64,000 nucleotides of DNA, taken from contig JAYKAV010003059.1 of the NCBI GenBank assembly GCA_035582835.1, positions 42,026 through 106,025 of the forward strand. The letters run 5' to 3'. The position numbers and the translations under genes are program-made. Origin of the DNA: Phoebastria nigripes. Taxonomy: Eukaryota > Chordata > Aves > Procellariiformes > Diomedeidae. The number at the start of each line of letters is the position of its first letter. Position 1 is the stretch's first letter. Of this stretch, positions 1-15,800 are shown piece after piece. The notes under the pieces were generated by a model. It ran no database searches and had not been told where the DNA came from. It saw only the letters and a program-made list of their open reading frames with translations.

Positions 1-190
1 ATTTTTTGCATCCCTTGTGACTTTTCTTTAATTGGACAGAAGCACACTCAGAACACAATTTCCATTTTACTTCAAGCAGGGAAGTCTTGGGGTATTTTGT
101 TTCAGCTAGTGATATTTTACATGGATTGGCTCTTTTTCTGGAATCCTTATGTAACTTTTTATATTTGAATTGCTTTTTTTGTATGCCTGA

Positions 191-4108
<3,918 letters not shown>

Positions 4109-4317
4109 TAAGTAAGTTTTCTGAGCACTGTAGCTTTATAGGTTGACTGGGGCAGTAGTCCTTAGTCCATGGCCTTATAAGCAGCATGCTTCCAGGATCT
4201 GTATCGTTTGCAGCCACAGAAAGTAGCAGCTATGGTCACAGTTGTAAACAAATTTTGTGCTCAATCCTGTTGTCCAGTTCTATAGCTCTTGCTTAGCAAA
4301 TGCTACTGACATGTCTT

Positions 4318-4372
4318 GCATATTTAGCTGGAATTAAAGCATTGTTTTTAACAGCATATTTAGCTGGAATTA
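4318..4372 (+). repeat. 19-bp direct repeat, 36-bp period, in PABPC1 3'UTR intron
   Basis: gcatatttagctggaatta occurs exactly at 4318-4336 and again at 4354-4372, a small local duplication. Confidence 0.9.
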
Positions 4373-5080
4373 GTTCTGGGCATGCATGCAAAAATGGGCG
4401 GTTCTGTCAAATGCTACTATTCATACTGTTGTTCAAGAGGAACTTGTGGAATTAAAGTAAGCTTAAAATGATATTCCAACCCTATTTTCCCTTAGAATTG
4501 GAAGAGCTTATTTACACTATAATTTGTATATACTTGCCAAAATCTAAAATTATACAGTAGTTAAAAACTAAACTACGTATTGTCTTGCCTTCACATTTTG
4601 GTGAATTCAACTTTAATGTCAATTAAAATACCGATTTTCTTTATTGCCTTCTGTGGGGTTAGTATCTTAATTTTGCATGACAGGAAGAGGCAAAAGGTGG
4701 TATCTTTACAGTTTTGGAAGGGGAAAATGTTGTGGAGTTGAGGATAATATAGGAGTCTATTCAGTCCAGTTAGGTTTTGCCTGTATATGAACTTATTTTC
4801 CACATTTATAGCTGTCAGTTGAAGATGCCTGCTTTAACATTTGATCACTTAAAATTTTCTTTTTTTCTTGGTCTTTTCATTTCTGCAACTTTCCTTTTGG
4901 AGGCAGAATTTGAGTCATGTTTTTTCCACACTTCTTTCTTTTTCCATATTTTGCTAGTGAGACTTTCACACTGGAGATAAAGAAGTGCTGAATAAGTTAT
5001 CTGTCCTAAACTAAGATGCCAAACTTTGAGACCATTACTCCGTATGCTCCATGATGTTTTAATAATTGGAAATTGAAAAT

Positions 5081-5099
5081 AACTGCTACTGTAGCAGTT
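5081..5099. repeat. Perfect 9-bp inverted repeat with 1-nt centre
   Basis: AACTGCTAC, T, GTAGCAGTT: an exact palindrome inside the PABPC1 3'UTR intron. It is too tight for an ordinary RNA hairpin unless the inner pairs open. Confidence 0.9.
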
Positions 5100-5859
5100 G
5101 ATGAGCCTTGGTACGCTGGCCTTGAGTAGAGGTGACCTGTAGTCAAGTTACAGTAACAAATTATTGTGCATAGCCATTGTCTAAGGCTGTTCTGTGCAGA
5201 GTACTGTTTAGTTCTAGACTCAGTTTTGTCTTACCAAGTATCACAGGCTTGGGATACTTTACTTCCATGTCTCTAAAAAGCAGGGGATACCTCTGATAAC
5301 ACTGCTTGTAAAGAACCTTGGTGTGATTGATACCGTGAAAGCCCAAAGTGCTGTGGGCTTACAGTTGCAGAAAGCATGTCAGAAAACATAAGGTGCTGCT
5401 TTAATTTTAAAACCTAATAACATTGTTTTTCTTTGCAGAAAGATCCGGGACTACAATCTAGAACTTCGCTTCACCGAAGAAAAAAAAAAATCTAAACATG
5501 GAAAAACTATTAAATATTGAGAAAAACATTGCAAAATATAAAATAAATAAAAAAAGGAAAGGAAACTTTGAAGCTTATGTACAGAGCAACGCCGGGGCTA
5601 GCAAAACAAATGCTAGTCCTAGATTACTTATTGATTTAAAATTTAAAAAAAAAATAGTAAAATAAAAAATACAAATTAATGTTTTATAAACCCGGGGGAA
5701 AAGAATTTTCAGCACAGTACAAAAATTTAAAGCATTCCTTTCTTTAATTTTGTAATTCTTTACTGTGGAAAAGCTCAGAATATCACCACTGTTTTAGTTG
5801 ACAGTGAGAATTGATAGCTGAGCAAAGAAACGTAATTTGGATTATAAAATTCTTGGTTT

Positions 5860-5865
5860 AATAAA
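5860..5865 (+). terminator. PABPC1: PABPC1 distal poly(A) signal AATAAA
   Basis: Canonical hexamer followed by ttccttaaacac and then a T/G-rich stretch from about 5885 (tgtgatggtttcttttgt). Cleavage is expected near 5880. Confidence 0.8.
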
Positions 5866-7293
5866 AATTCCTTAAACACTGACTTACTTGTGATGGTTTC
5901 TTTTGTACAGTGTACTTCTGTTAAGGTTGTCATTCAGAATACCAAGTAAGAATCCCATTCTATAGTATGTTTAGCAGTTTCTAGANATTAGCCTACATTT
6001 AGCCACCTGTTACTGATAATATAAACTTAAACATTAAAACAAATGAAAAGAGCAGCTAGATCCATATCTGGGTTTTAAATCCTTAATAGCATGATGTCTG
6101 AGCTCTTGTCATTGTCTAATTAGAAATAGACCTTTAAATACCCTACCTTGAGGTGATCAGTAAGAAATCTTATTATAAAAGGCGTGTGTTGGAATTGCGT
6201 GACATACCAACACATGTTCCCATTTCACCACCTGCACGTGGTGTTTGTTCTCACAGGTTTTGGTGGAAGGAACAATCTCTACATAGGTCTCCGGCTGTGT
6301 CTTTAGATGGCTAGTGATCCCTGAGAATGGAGGCAGAGTCGTATAGGATGTAGGTGAACGAGCAAGGATTGTCTGCAATAGACAGTGTTGCAAAATTCCA
6401 TTATTGTGAATGTATGACCACAAGGCATTCCTAGAACAAAACAGGTGAGGCTTCAGGTGGTAATGTAGTAAAAATTGAATGCATAGTAACCAAAAGATCA
6501 TGCTTTTTACACAGAAAAAAACATTCTGTGGAAAGGACTGCTTAATCCTCCGAGTCGGATGTTTCTAATGCTGTGTTCCCTAACAAATGAATGGCTACTG
6601 TTAGCTTTTTCTTCAATTGGTTTAATATTAGCTTTGCTACATTTTGGGTTTTCTAATGTGCTGAACAAATCCTTCTTGACAGAGGCAACTTCGAAAGTTT
6701 CATCTAGCTCTGATAACTAAATTACTGAATTATTACTGAAAAGGAATACAGTTAGAGTGCTTCAAATCAGCAGAATTGAAAACAAAGTGATCGGAAATTG
6801 AATGCTGATCCTTATTACTTAATATCACTACAAAGATCTTTTCAGTAACTTCCAGTTGTAATGTGTCACAGAGGTCTGCATACAGTGAGCTTATGCAAAA
6901 TTCTGTGGGTTTTTTTTTTAATTAAATTTGTGAATGGTGAAATAATTCTAGCAGTTTTACTGGCTCCGGGAATCTGCTTCTTCCTGCAGAAGGTGGCCTT
7001 CCTGGTTCATCCTTACATTTGACTGTCATTTAAATAGAATTGAAGTGGGGGTGCCTTTTTAAAATAAATTGCTGTTTGATCTAAATCTGATCTAGTGTAC
7101 AATAACAGAAATAATCCTGTCTTCACTCGGGGCTGATAGGACCTTTAGGTGAGCTTGTGTGTTAGTCACTAAAAAGAGCATCCAAGCAAATGACCAATGA
7201 CAACAAAAGTGAGAAGAGCCAACACTAGCACATGAGCTGTTTAATTTGCTACAGGGCCTTACTGAGGTGGAGAGTTTTGCAGGATTAAACTGT

Positions 7294-7333
7294 GAAATGC
7301 ATGATCAAGCTAACTGTTAAATGCATAATCAAG
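7294..7333 (+). repeat. Two-copy imperfect tandem repeat (~24-25 bp)
   Basis: aaatgcatgatcaag and aaatgcataatcaag follow each other in similar context, suggesting a local duplication. Confidence 0.6.
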
Positions 7334-8504
7334 AGAGACAGAGTAACGAGTTTATGATGCAATACAAACTTTCACTGTGTAAGTTAGCAGATACATTGAA
7401 GTTGTCCACCTACAGATGGGTTATCCTACAGTTGCTGCCTTGCTTTTTTCCCCACTTCCTTTAAGGGAGTACTTTCTGCAGACTTGCAGAATATGAGAGG
7501 CGTTTTCTACCCAGTTTAGCCCATAACTGGTTCTGTAAGCTGCTTAATAAAAATTGATAATGCAGGGGGAGAAAGGAAGCAGTGAAGATGGCATGTCCTC
7601 CTTTTGCAGAGAAGAGAAAAACATGGCAGGCTGGGATTGGGGGAAAGGAATGAAGGTCTGTTAGTCATGGAGGAAGGCATGACCCTTAGCTGCTACGATC
7701 CATTGGGCTCCAGCTGCTGTATTTAAAGGATACAGTTTCTGTGGAATCACAGGAAGGGGTTAGTGAGCTCTTTCTGGAAGGCTCTCTGAAATCCATGTTG
7801 CATAGGGGAAATGCCAGTGTTCTCTGGAGCTATTGTTGCAGTCTTAAAGCCCTACACTATGCTTTCTGAAGTCCCACAAAAGACAATTCAAGAGTGGCCT
7901 TGTTTTTCCCCTTGTGCAAAGATCTTCAGACTGGATTTTTTCTGTTAAGTGAATTTGAGAAATAAGCCTAGCATAGAGAGGTGAAATTGGTCTGGCATAA
8001 ATGAATCCTATTTAAAATCCCTCACTTCACTACAAAAGCATTAAGTTAAGCTTGTACAATTCTTAATGTTCAGTCCTGTCCTGATGGAGGCAGACTGGGT
8101 TAGCCTTTAATTTGCAATCTTGCTGAAGTGTATGACTATAAGAATTATTGAAAATGGATAGTAAATCCTACAAAGGAGGCGGTTCAAACAAGATATGTAT
8201 GTGATAAAGAGGTTGAATGTACCACTTTAATTTTATGTAATGTCAACTATAAAAACTAACACTTTGGAGACAGTTTTAAAAACCTAAAAATATTTAGCAT
8301 CATAATAAAAATGAAGAATTGGATTATATTAAAGGTTTAGTGGAAGGTCTAAAGAATTATATAAAGACCTAACTGCAGGAGTTTCAGGGCCCTAGCAGGA
8401 AAGTGAGAGCCCACCTCAATTCTGCTTGTTTCCCCAGAGAAGAGGTAATGTGTCTTCGGTGAGTCTGCTGGAGTTAAACCAAACTAATTTTTATGTTTTG
8501 TAAG

Positions 8505-8560
8505 AATGTGCAAGTTATTTAACCTCTTGCATATGGGGAAACTGAAAAAGGAGGAAAAGA
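8505..8560 (+). repeat. Weak MIR/SINE-like relic
   Basis: tgtgcaagttatttaacctc resembles the MIR core 'gcaagt-acttaacct', followed by atggggaaactga. Short and decayed. Confidence 0.3.
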
Positions 8561-9618
8561 GGGGTTCTTCCAGCTTTGTACAAGACACTTGCGGGTGTGT
8601 CAAGCACTAGCATGTGTACCAGCCTGAAATACTAGGTAACTTTTGTGATGGAAGGAAACAGTGAGGCAATTCTGCTGATGCGATCATGACGGCTTAAGAA
8701 AACAAAACCCTGGGTTGGTTGGGTTCATTTCTTCCCACTCTTGATTACATGGTAATTCCCCACTGTATACCACAGATGCCTATTTAATCAATGTCATTTG
8801 TTTGGTTGGGTTTTTTTTAATCTTAGAGATAGTGAACAATGTGTTTGCTAGTGCCTCTATCAATGTATCTTTAGAGTACTACTGTAAAACAATGCACCAC
8901 ACAGAAAAATCAATTTATTCAATAGAGGTAGAGCATTGTTCCCTTGGGTTAATAGGCAGCCTAACTGGCAGTCACTTCCTTCTGCCTTCTCCCTCTAGCA
9001 TGTGTCAGAGGCTTACGCTGATCCTCTACTGCCCTGCAGCCAACCAGTGCTACGCTGATTTTGCTGGATCAGCTGGTATTTCATTCCTTCACTCCTTCCC
9101 TGTCTTCCATTCTAACCAGAGCAAACACTTCAGTGTTTAGCAGCAGCCAAAAGCCTGCTCCTGAAATGAATGGTGATTTGAATGAATCAGTGGTACTATA
9201 CTCGCCATCTGCTTTCCTGAGCAGAATGTGGCTTTATGGGCAACTAAATCAAACGTTTGGTGCAGGGGTAATCTGGATTGCATGCATTCTCTTCGCTGTT
9301 CTGCGGAAGTCTAGGAAATTTGGATTTCACTGGGTCCTGGGGGAGGAGAGAAGGTGGTGGAAATCAAGATGTTCCTGAGTCAGGCAATGTCATTACAGTT
9401 GCCAGTTTACACTAATTAGGTGTCTACCCTTGAATAAATGATATCTTCAGTCCTTGCACCTAAATGCATTTCCTTCTCAGGAGCATTGTTAATGATTGCT
9501 ACAGACAACTGGATGTTGAAAGACAGCCGCTTACCATTTTGGATTAGAATTCTCAGCAAAAAGGTTTTCTGAATTCTGCATCTAATAGACATATTTCTGC
9601 TTGGAATAACTGGGAAGG

Positions 9619-9664
9619 AAAAAAAAAAAAAAAAANAAAAAAANAAAAAAAAACAACAANAAAA
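9619..9664 (+). repeat. A-rich tract with Ns
   Basis: Over 40 bases of almost pure A with unresolved bases at 9636, 9644 and 9660. Its length is probably unreliable. No recognisable retrotransposed body lies immediately 5' of it. Confidence 0.85.
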
Positions 9665-12600
9665 CTCCCAAAAAACAACCAGGATTTGTATTTATTCTCA
9701 ATAGGTCCAGGAATTGTGGTCCAAACTGACATGCTAGAGAGAGCCACAGTCTTGTCCTTGGGACCACAATCCACTAGGCTTTCATAGTTACGTGTTTCTG
9801 GCCATTCTACTTGGGATTAAGTAGGAAGCTCCCTTTCTATGATTGATCCTTCCATTGGAGTTGCTCCCTGAACACGAGCAACATTTTCACTCTCTGCTGG
9901 AGTAGTTTAAACTACTAGTGAACTCTTCATAGCTGCCCATGTACATGAGTTGTCTCTGAGAGGCAATTTGAGGTTAGAAATGCCTCCTGAGTAAATCCAG
10001 CACAGGCTTGGATGTACTGGAATCAGAGGCTACTCAAAAAAGTTCTTCTCTCAGATTACTTTTTATGATGTAAGTGGGCACTTCGAATTAAACTGCCCTG
10101 TTTCCCTTGCCTCCTTCCCGTTTTCCCTTTGACCAACTAGTCCTTTCCTTACAAAGGGGAACACCACATCCTATGTCCCGTTACATCAATTAGCTGCCTT
10201 ATCAACATCATGGCAAGTGATGCTAAGAGCCCCACACCACCTTTGCAATGAAAAGCCATAGGAAGGCTACAAGGTCTGGCTGGGAAATGCTGCAGGTCTT
10301 CTCTGATGGAGTTTCAAAGGCAGCATGCATGCTGACTTAAAAAGGATCTGCAGCTCAACTGCTAGCAAAGGAGGTGAGTCTAGGACCTCCCTATTCTCAC
10401 ATGAAGACTTGAAACCTGGGGAATCTTTGTACGCCCTACTCCTGCCAGCTGACGATTTGCATTTGGGATCCTGTCTCTTCCGAGCTGCAAGTCAGCATCT
10501 CACTCACTGCCTCCCCTCTTCACAGGTTTTTCCTCAATTGACAAGCCAGGAGGAGCACACAAAAAAAACCAACAAGGCAGGCAGAGATTTCAGCACACCA
10601 GCAGCCTAACTGCTGTTCCTTAGGCAACTGTGAGTCTGTGTGGTACAACTACCTCTGCAAAGGAAAGCTTTTAGTCCCTCTTACCTTCTGTAGGATGTGG
10701 TCAATAATGACGGATAGTAGCTGGCAGGGTTACAGATCCTTAGGACGTGGCATTTGAAGTGAATACAAATTTGAAACAAATGTTTTCAGCTACACCAAGA
10801 CCATAAGGTGCACGTGTAGTTGGAGCTCCCTTCAAAGGACTTGGGCAACAAGAACAAAGGAAAGAATATTTCCAAAAAAATAATTTGAAACTTTTCTTAG
10901 ATTTCTCACTTGTATTGGGATTGAATGTAATCATTAAGAAAAAAAGGAAATTACAAGCTGGGCCAACATAATGGGCCTGTTGCACATTAAGTACTAAGAG
11001 CAGTGTATCTATGCCAAATAGTCTCCTACTTCCCACGTAACCTGCTAAAGAAACATCCCTAATCAAGTCATGTTCCAGCTGGCTATAGCTGTCCAGAGGT
11101 ATGTACTTTTTTATAGCTCTGAGCATACTTTAAAGTGTTCCATGTGATATCTGAGCATTCAGAAAACAAAAACGATGCCCTGGGCAGGCTAACTGGTTGT
11201 GTCATATTGCAGTGACAGGCACCTTGGGTTACACATGGTCTAGGTTAAACTTGAAGTCAGCAGATGACATAAAACAGAGATTACAGTTCAAAAAGTGGGT
11301 CTCAAACACATCTGTAAGTGGAAGCTTGCTTAATCCTGTCTCTTGCCACTGCTAGAGAGATTTGCCACCAAAGGTAGCTCAGTTTCCCCTCCTGTAGTTT
11401 TCCAGAGGGGAACCAGATTCAGGCAGATGAGAAGAGACCACCAACCTAGAATGACAGCAGAAGTGGAAAATTCCTGCCCATGGCCAGGAGTGTAGATCTT
11501 TCCTCTGTCTGCTTATACTCATCACACAGCTGCCTTGCCTCCCACGTTACAAGTGGAGATGTGGATTTGCAAAGTGGCTTAGGATGTGAACAATGATGCA
11601 TACAGGGGCCTTGCTCAGGAGGGGAAGGAAAGGTCTTCCAGAGCTCCCCAGGGTGCAGGTGCCTCATCTCCCAGGTACAACAGGGTAGCCGTGACAGCAG
11701 GAGCTACAAAGTTGGCTCTATAAGAGGGCGGTTGCGTGGGTGCTCCAGAAGTCGTCAGACTGGTTATATTTGGCTGCAGAGATGAAGAAGAAAAACAAAT
11801 CATCAAACATGTTACACAATGTTATTTTACTTACTCTTCTCCATTTTCTCCAGAATGTCCACAGTTAATCCTGTTTCTTGAAAGATAGGTGCAAACCTTG
11901 TTCCACCGGGAAGGGGTTTTCCCCAGGTCAGTTAGTGAATCATGGCCTTCCTGAAATAATTTTCTTCCTCTGACGAAGGGCCTTTTGATGAGGCCCCGCG
12001 CCTATGACTGCGCTTATGTCAGGCCCTGGTTTGCAGGGGAGGCATTTCAGCTGCATTATTTCCATGTTGATGAACTCATTTCACATCTCCAGCAATACTG
12101 CTCATGTAAGACTATGAGGACTTCCACCGTGATTCACACGAGAAGGCCCAGCTCCCCCAGCGCCTTTCCCTGAGGGGTACCAGAAATACGCTAAAGGAAG
12201 CTATGAAATACGGCAAGCATAACTCACCTTTATCATCTGGTAATTAGTGATAAACCAAAGTCCCAGGCCAGAGATGGACCTGCCATTTTAACCACATTTG
12301 ACCTCCAGTGAGGCACTGTGTGAAAAAAGGACTTTCTTTTCTTAAAAACCTGCTGTGCACCCCTTTCACCAGATGGTCCCGGGTTCCAGTGCCTTGAAAA
12401 ACAGTAATTTATCATCATTTCGTAGTGAATTATCACTTCGTAGTCCCCTTCCTGGTGCTGTTCGCACCTACACAGGCTGCTNTAACAGGGTCCCTTGGCC
12501 GCCTCCTTCCCTGCTCGGCACCGGCTCTTCAGCGCCCCGGGTCACCCCTGCCGCCCTTCCCAGCCGCACCGCTTCCCCTGCGGGCACCGCTTGGTGCTTA

Positions 12601-12677
12601 TTGACCATTAATTTCACTCCCACTTTGCCCCTCGCCTTAACGAGACCGCCCCCCCGCAGGCTCCCTTTCTGGAGGGA

Positions 12678-12688
12678 TTTAAAATAAA
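12678..12688 (+). promoter_or_regulatory. SNX31: TATA-like element upstream of SNX31
   Basis: A short A/T island (tttaaaataaaag) stands alone in GC-rich DNA. A start site about 30 bp downstream, near 12710-12720, would leave a 5'UTR of about 125 nt before the ATG at 12842. Inferred from position only. Confidence 0.4.
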
Positions 12689-12737
12689 AGCCGCTGCCGA
12701 GGCTGCGCCTGAGGGACTCTCCCGCATCAGTGCCTGT

Positions 12738-12757
12738 GGCAGCGCCCCCTAGCGCCG
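12738..12757 (-). promoter_or_regulatory. CTCF-like motif at SNX31 promoter
   Basis: On the minus strand the sequence reads GGCGCTAGGGGGCGCTG, close to the CTCF core (AGGGGGCGC with matching flanks). Motif recognition by eye; no score was computed. Confidence 0.6.
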
Positions 12758-12841
12758 CGCCCGCTCCTACCTGCGCCGCCCGGCGCCTCCCTCTTTCGGC
12801 TCCGCCGCTGCTGTGAGGGGACGGCCTGGCCCGGCCTCGCC

Positions 12842-15800
12842 ATGAAGCTGCACTTCAGCATCACCGCCGCCGAGGAGCTGCGGGAGAGGCGCGGGGGGCG
12901 CTACGTGGTGGGCGCGGGGCGGGGAGCGGGCGGCGGGGGCCGGCGGGGCCGGGCGCGGGTCTGACGGCTGTGTGCTTGCAGCTGTACTCGGTGTGCCTGG
13001 AGGGTTTCCTGCTCGGCAAGGCGCGGTACAGCCAGCTCCGCCGCTGGGACGCGCAGGTGAGGGCCGGCCGGGGGGTGGCGGTGTGGGGGGGCACCCCGAA
13101 AAGGCTCGGTGGGGGCGGCCTGCTGGGGTGCGGGCGGCCGTCGGGCCCCGCAGCTAGGCCGGGCCCCTGTGAGGGCTGCGGAGCAGGAGGGGCTCCCCTG
13201 GCCCTCACAGGCCCAGCGTGGGATGGGGGCAGCGAGTTGTTTCTGCCTAGATCCGCGTTATTAAAGCCTTCCTTCATGCTAACGCCACAGGGAGGGTGCG
13301 CCTGGTCCCAACCCGTGCCCTGCCCTCCCACCTGGCCCTTACACCATGCCTGGTCCCCCCGATGCTGTGCTGTCGGAGGGGCAGAGCTGCTGCTTGCAGG
13401 GCACTCGTGCTTGCCGGGTGAAATCCAGCAGCAACTGAGAGGTAAATCCAAAAAAAAGCCAAGGGATGTGGCAGAAGGGTATGGTAAGCTGGCTTAATGG
13501 GAAACATCGGCCAAGCAACAGCAGCTGTGGGCTCCAAGTGGCTCTTTTCCTTGGCCTCTGGGAGAGAGGTGCAACTGCTTTACTGGGGTCTTTAATCCTA
13601 TGAACAACTCTAGAATGTGTATAGAGGTCAGTCCTGGCAAATTGCACAGTCAGTTGCAGGGTTTTTTGGACAAGCCAGGGGTTAACCAAGTGTTGGATCC
13701 TTTGGCCCAAATTGCCTAAGCACATACCTCAGGAGTGACCTTTTCCACACAAGCAATTACTAGGCAATTACAAAACAGCTGGCACACAGGCCTGGAGCAT
13801 TCCAAGGAATAGTGGTCATCAGGGAATAATACATGGCCCCAGCTAACTGAAGTGGATTATTTCAGGGTGAATCTGCCTGTTTATCTCTACTTTTGTTTTG
13901 TTTCTTGTCTGAGTTGCCTCTGTCTCTTTCCCTTCTATCCTTCCTCTGGTTTTCATAGGAAGATAAAAGGGAGCATGTGACATTGAGCTCTTCTGTGGAA
14001 GCAGAGTGGCTGCCAGCCTTCTCTTTGATAGCCTGATCTCTCTGGCCTTTGCCAGTCCTTGGCTCCAAGCGAAATCTCTCCCAGCTCTTCTGTCAGTCTG
14101 GGTGCATGCTGTCATCCCTGCTGAGCAGCCTTATTTTACCTTGACAACCCTATTTTAGGGCCTTTTTTGATGAACGCTTCTTGTGGTAGTGGGCTAGGTA
14201 GATGCTCCTTTTGGCAGCCTCCTTGCTGTGCTCTCAGTTGCAGTGATGGGACCACTCTGGAGCAGTTTTTCAGCCAGGTAACCCCTGATGGGGATCTGTC
14301 CATCTCTCCCAACTCTGTGTGACTGCACAAGCAGTTGGAGTAGCACAGCTAAAAGGCATTTGAGTCAGCAGTAGGGCTGCCATGGGAAGCAATGTTTGCT
14401 GAGGTGTGCTCTTGTGCCCCAGCTCTGCAATTCTTTTCCCTGTGGGAGCTCTTGCAGTAATATTTTGCTTTGGTTAATGGAGCATTTTGGATAACATATC
14501 TGAACTAATAAACCAGCTTATGTATTTGCTTGCTTTTTCTTTAAGGCTTACTGTTTCTTGCTCAAGAGGTTTCTAACTTCATTAATGCTCTCAGCAAAAT
14601 CTTTCCCTTCTCTGCATCCTCTGTAACTGACAGTTTGCCTCTTGCTGGGCTATACAACTCGTTAGCTGATTTTTATTTTTAATTCCTTCATTCCTGCTGT
14701 TGGTAGCTGCCATACTTGGTCTTGAAGCTTACAACTACACTGCTGTCCCTTAATTGTCTTCCCTATACTTATGTGAGGTTGCTCGTCTATAATTATTATA
14801 TCCTGTTCTGCTTATTTTGCTTGAAATACTCTGTTAAGGTAGAAAAATGCACGCACACAAGAAGTCTTAAACTCCAGGATACAGTAATTTCACCCTCCTG
14901 ACCAGATGACATGTGGTGTCCACAAAGCCTCCCAGATGCAACAATTCTGTGATGGATGCAGGATGTGAATTAGAAATAAGCTTCCCCCATGGACAGGTTT
15001 CTGCATGATTATACTTGATGGTATTTCTTGAACACTACTCTGGAGGATCTGTCTCTGACCTCTGTTCGATGGGATGCTGGACTAGTTGTGCCTCTGATCT
15101 CCTTCAGGGTGGCGATTTCTAAAGCACTGCTATTCCACCTCTACAAGTTCCTCTCCTAACTTGTGATACAAAATCAGGACACATAATTTTTGTTTGTGAT
15201 GCTGTGCCTTATCTGCCCCTTTTCTCTTGCTGTGCATTTTCCTGCTCCCCATCACTTTATATTGAGAGTGCTTCTATTGTTTGACACTCCCAAACTCTGT
15301 TCCTCGCTGTCTCCCAGAGCAGTTGTTCTCCACAAAAGGACTGTCTGAAGGGAGCAACTGTTCAGAGGCAGTGTAGTGTGATGGCGCATGAGGTTTTGGA
15401 TACACTGTTGAATGGGGAGGTGCAGGTATACTAACTGAGCAACATTGCCTTACCTCCAGATGGGATTCTCAGCCTTAAGCTGAGCACCCAAGGCAAATGG
15501 TATAGAGGGAGGTGTGAACAACCAGGAATGATATCCTTAAAGAGATCTTGCTTAGAAGGAGTTGCTTAGGCAGGGCTGGCAGAAATGCTGAGGAGAGCAG
15601 TGCAGCTTTAGCCCTTCTCCTCTTGTGGAGATAGGCACTTGGCTGTGGATTGCCAGAAGGTGCCTGTCTGAGGACTTACTCCCTTGACCTTCCTCTGGGA
15701 GATGGGGCTTTTTGTTGGCTGTAAGAGGGTCCAGAGGTGGCTCTGCCTTCTCCCCTTTTGCCCCTTCTTTTATGAGCTAGAGCATTCAGTTGTGGGAAAT

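Larger units (their letters stand above)
4109..5885 (+). other. PABPC1: PABPC1 3'UTR with intron (4112-5438) and terminal exon 5439-~5885
   Basis: The stop codon is followed by only three bases before a strong donor (gtaagt, 4112). The acceptor (ttttctttgcag) ends at 5438, so the terminal exon is entirely untranslated. A junction this close to the stop should not trigger nonsense-mediated decay. The terminal exon is A-rich and ends in a segment around 5800-5880 that I recognise as like the conserved mammalian PABPC1 3' end. Early AATAAA hexamers occur at 5542, 5546 and 5661. Confidence 0.85.
5886..12479. other. PABPC1-SNX31 intergenic spacer
   Basis: No reading frame here resembles a known protein and codon structure is poor on both strands. 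Contents: a short tandem repeat near 7294-7333, a weak MIR-like relic near 8505-8560, an A-rich tract with ambiguous bases at 9619-9664, and a possible antisense exon near 11650-11780 discussed under findings. The rest appears to be ordinary unique sequence. Confidence 0.6.
12480..13210 (+). promoter_or_regulatory. SNX31: CpG-rich promoter region of SNX31
   Basis: GC content and CpG density rise sharply here and fall again after the second exon. The region spans the inferred start site, the first two coding exons and the 74-bp first intron. It holds a TATA-like element (12678-12688) and a CTCF-like motif (12738-12757), described separately. One ambiguous base lies at 12482. Confidence 0.75.

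Noticed and set aside
5090..5190. Possible C/D box snoRNA (ttgatgag after the palindrome)
   Set aside because: The C box is imperfect and no CTGA D box with a terminal stem follows within the expected 60-100 nt.
9553..9774. Minus-strand frames across the A-rich tract
   Set aside because: Poly-Phe from homopolymer DNA with Ns; not coding.
10740..11126. 128-codon minus-strand frame
   Set aside because: No recognisable family, biased to hydrophobic and Ser residues, no splice or promoter context.
12861..13497. Open frames of 175-196 codons around SNX31 exons 1-2
   Set aside because: Composition artefact of the CpG island. One frame merely reads exon 2 through into intron 2.
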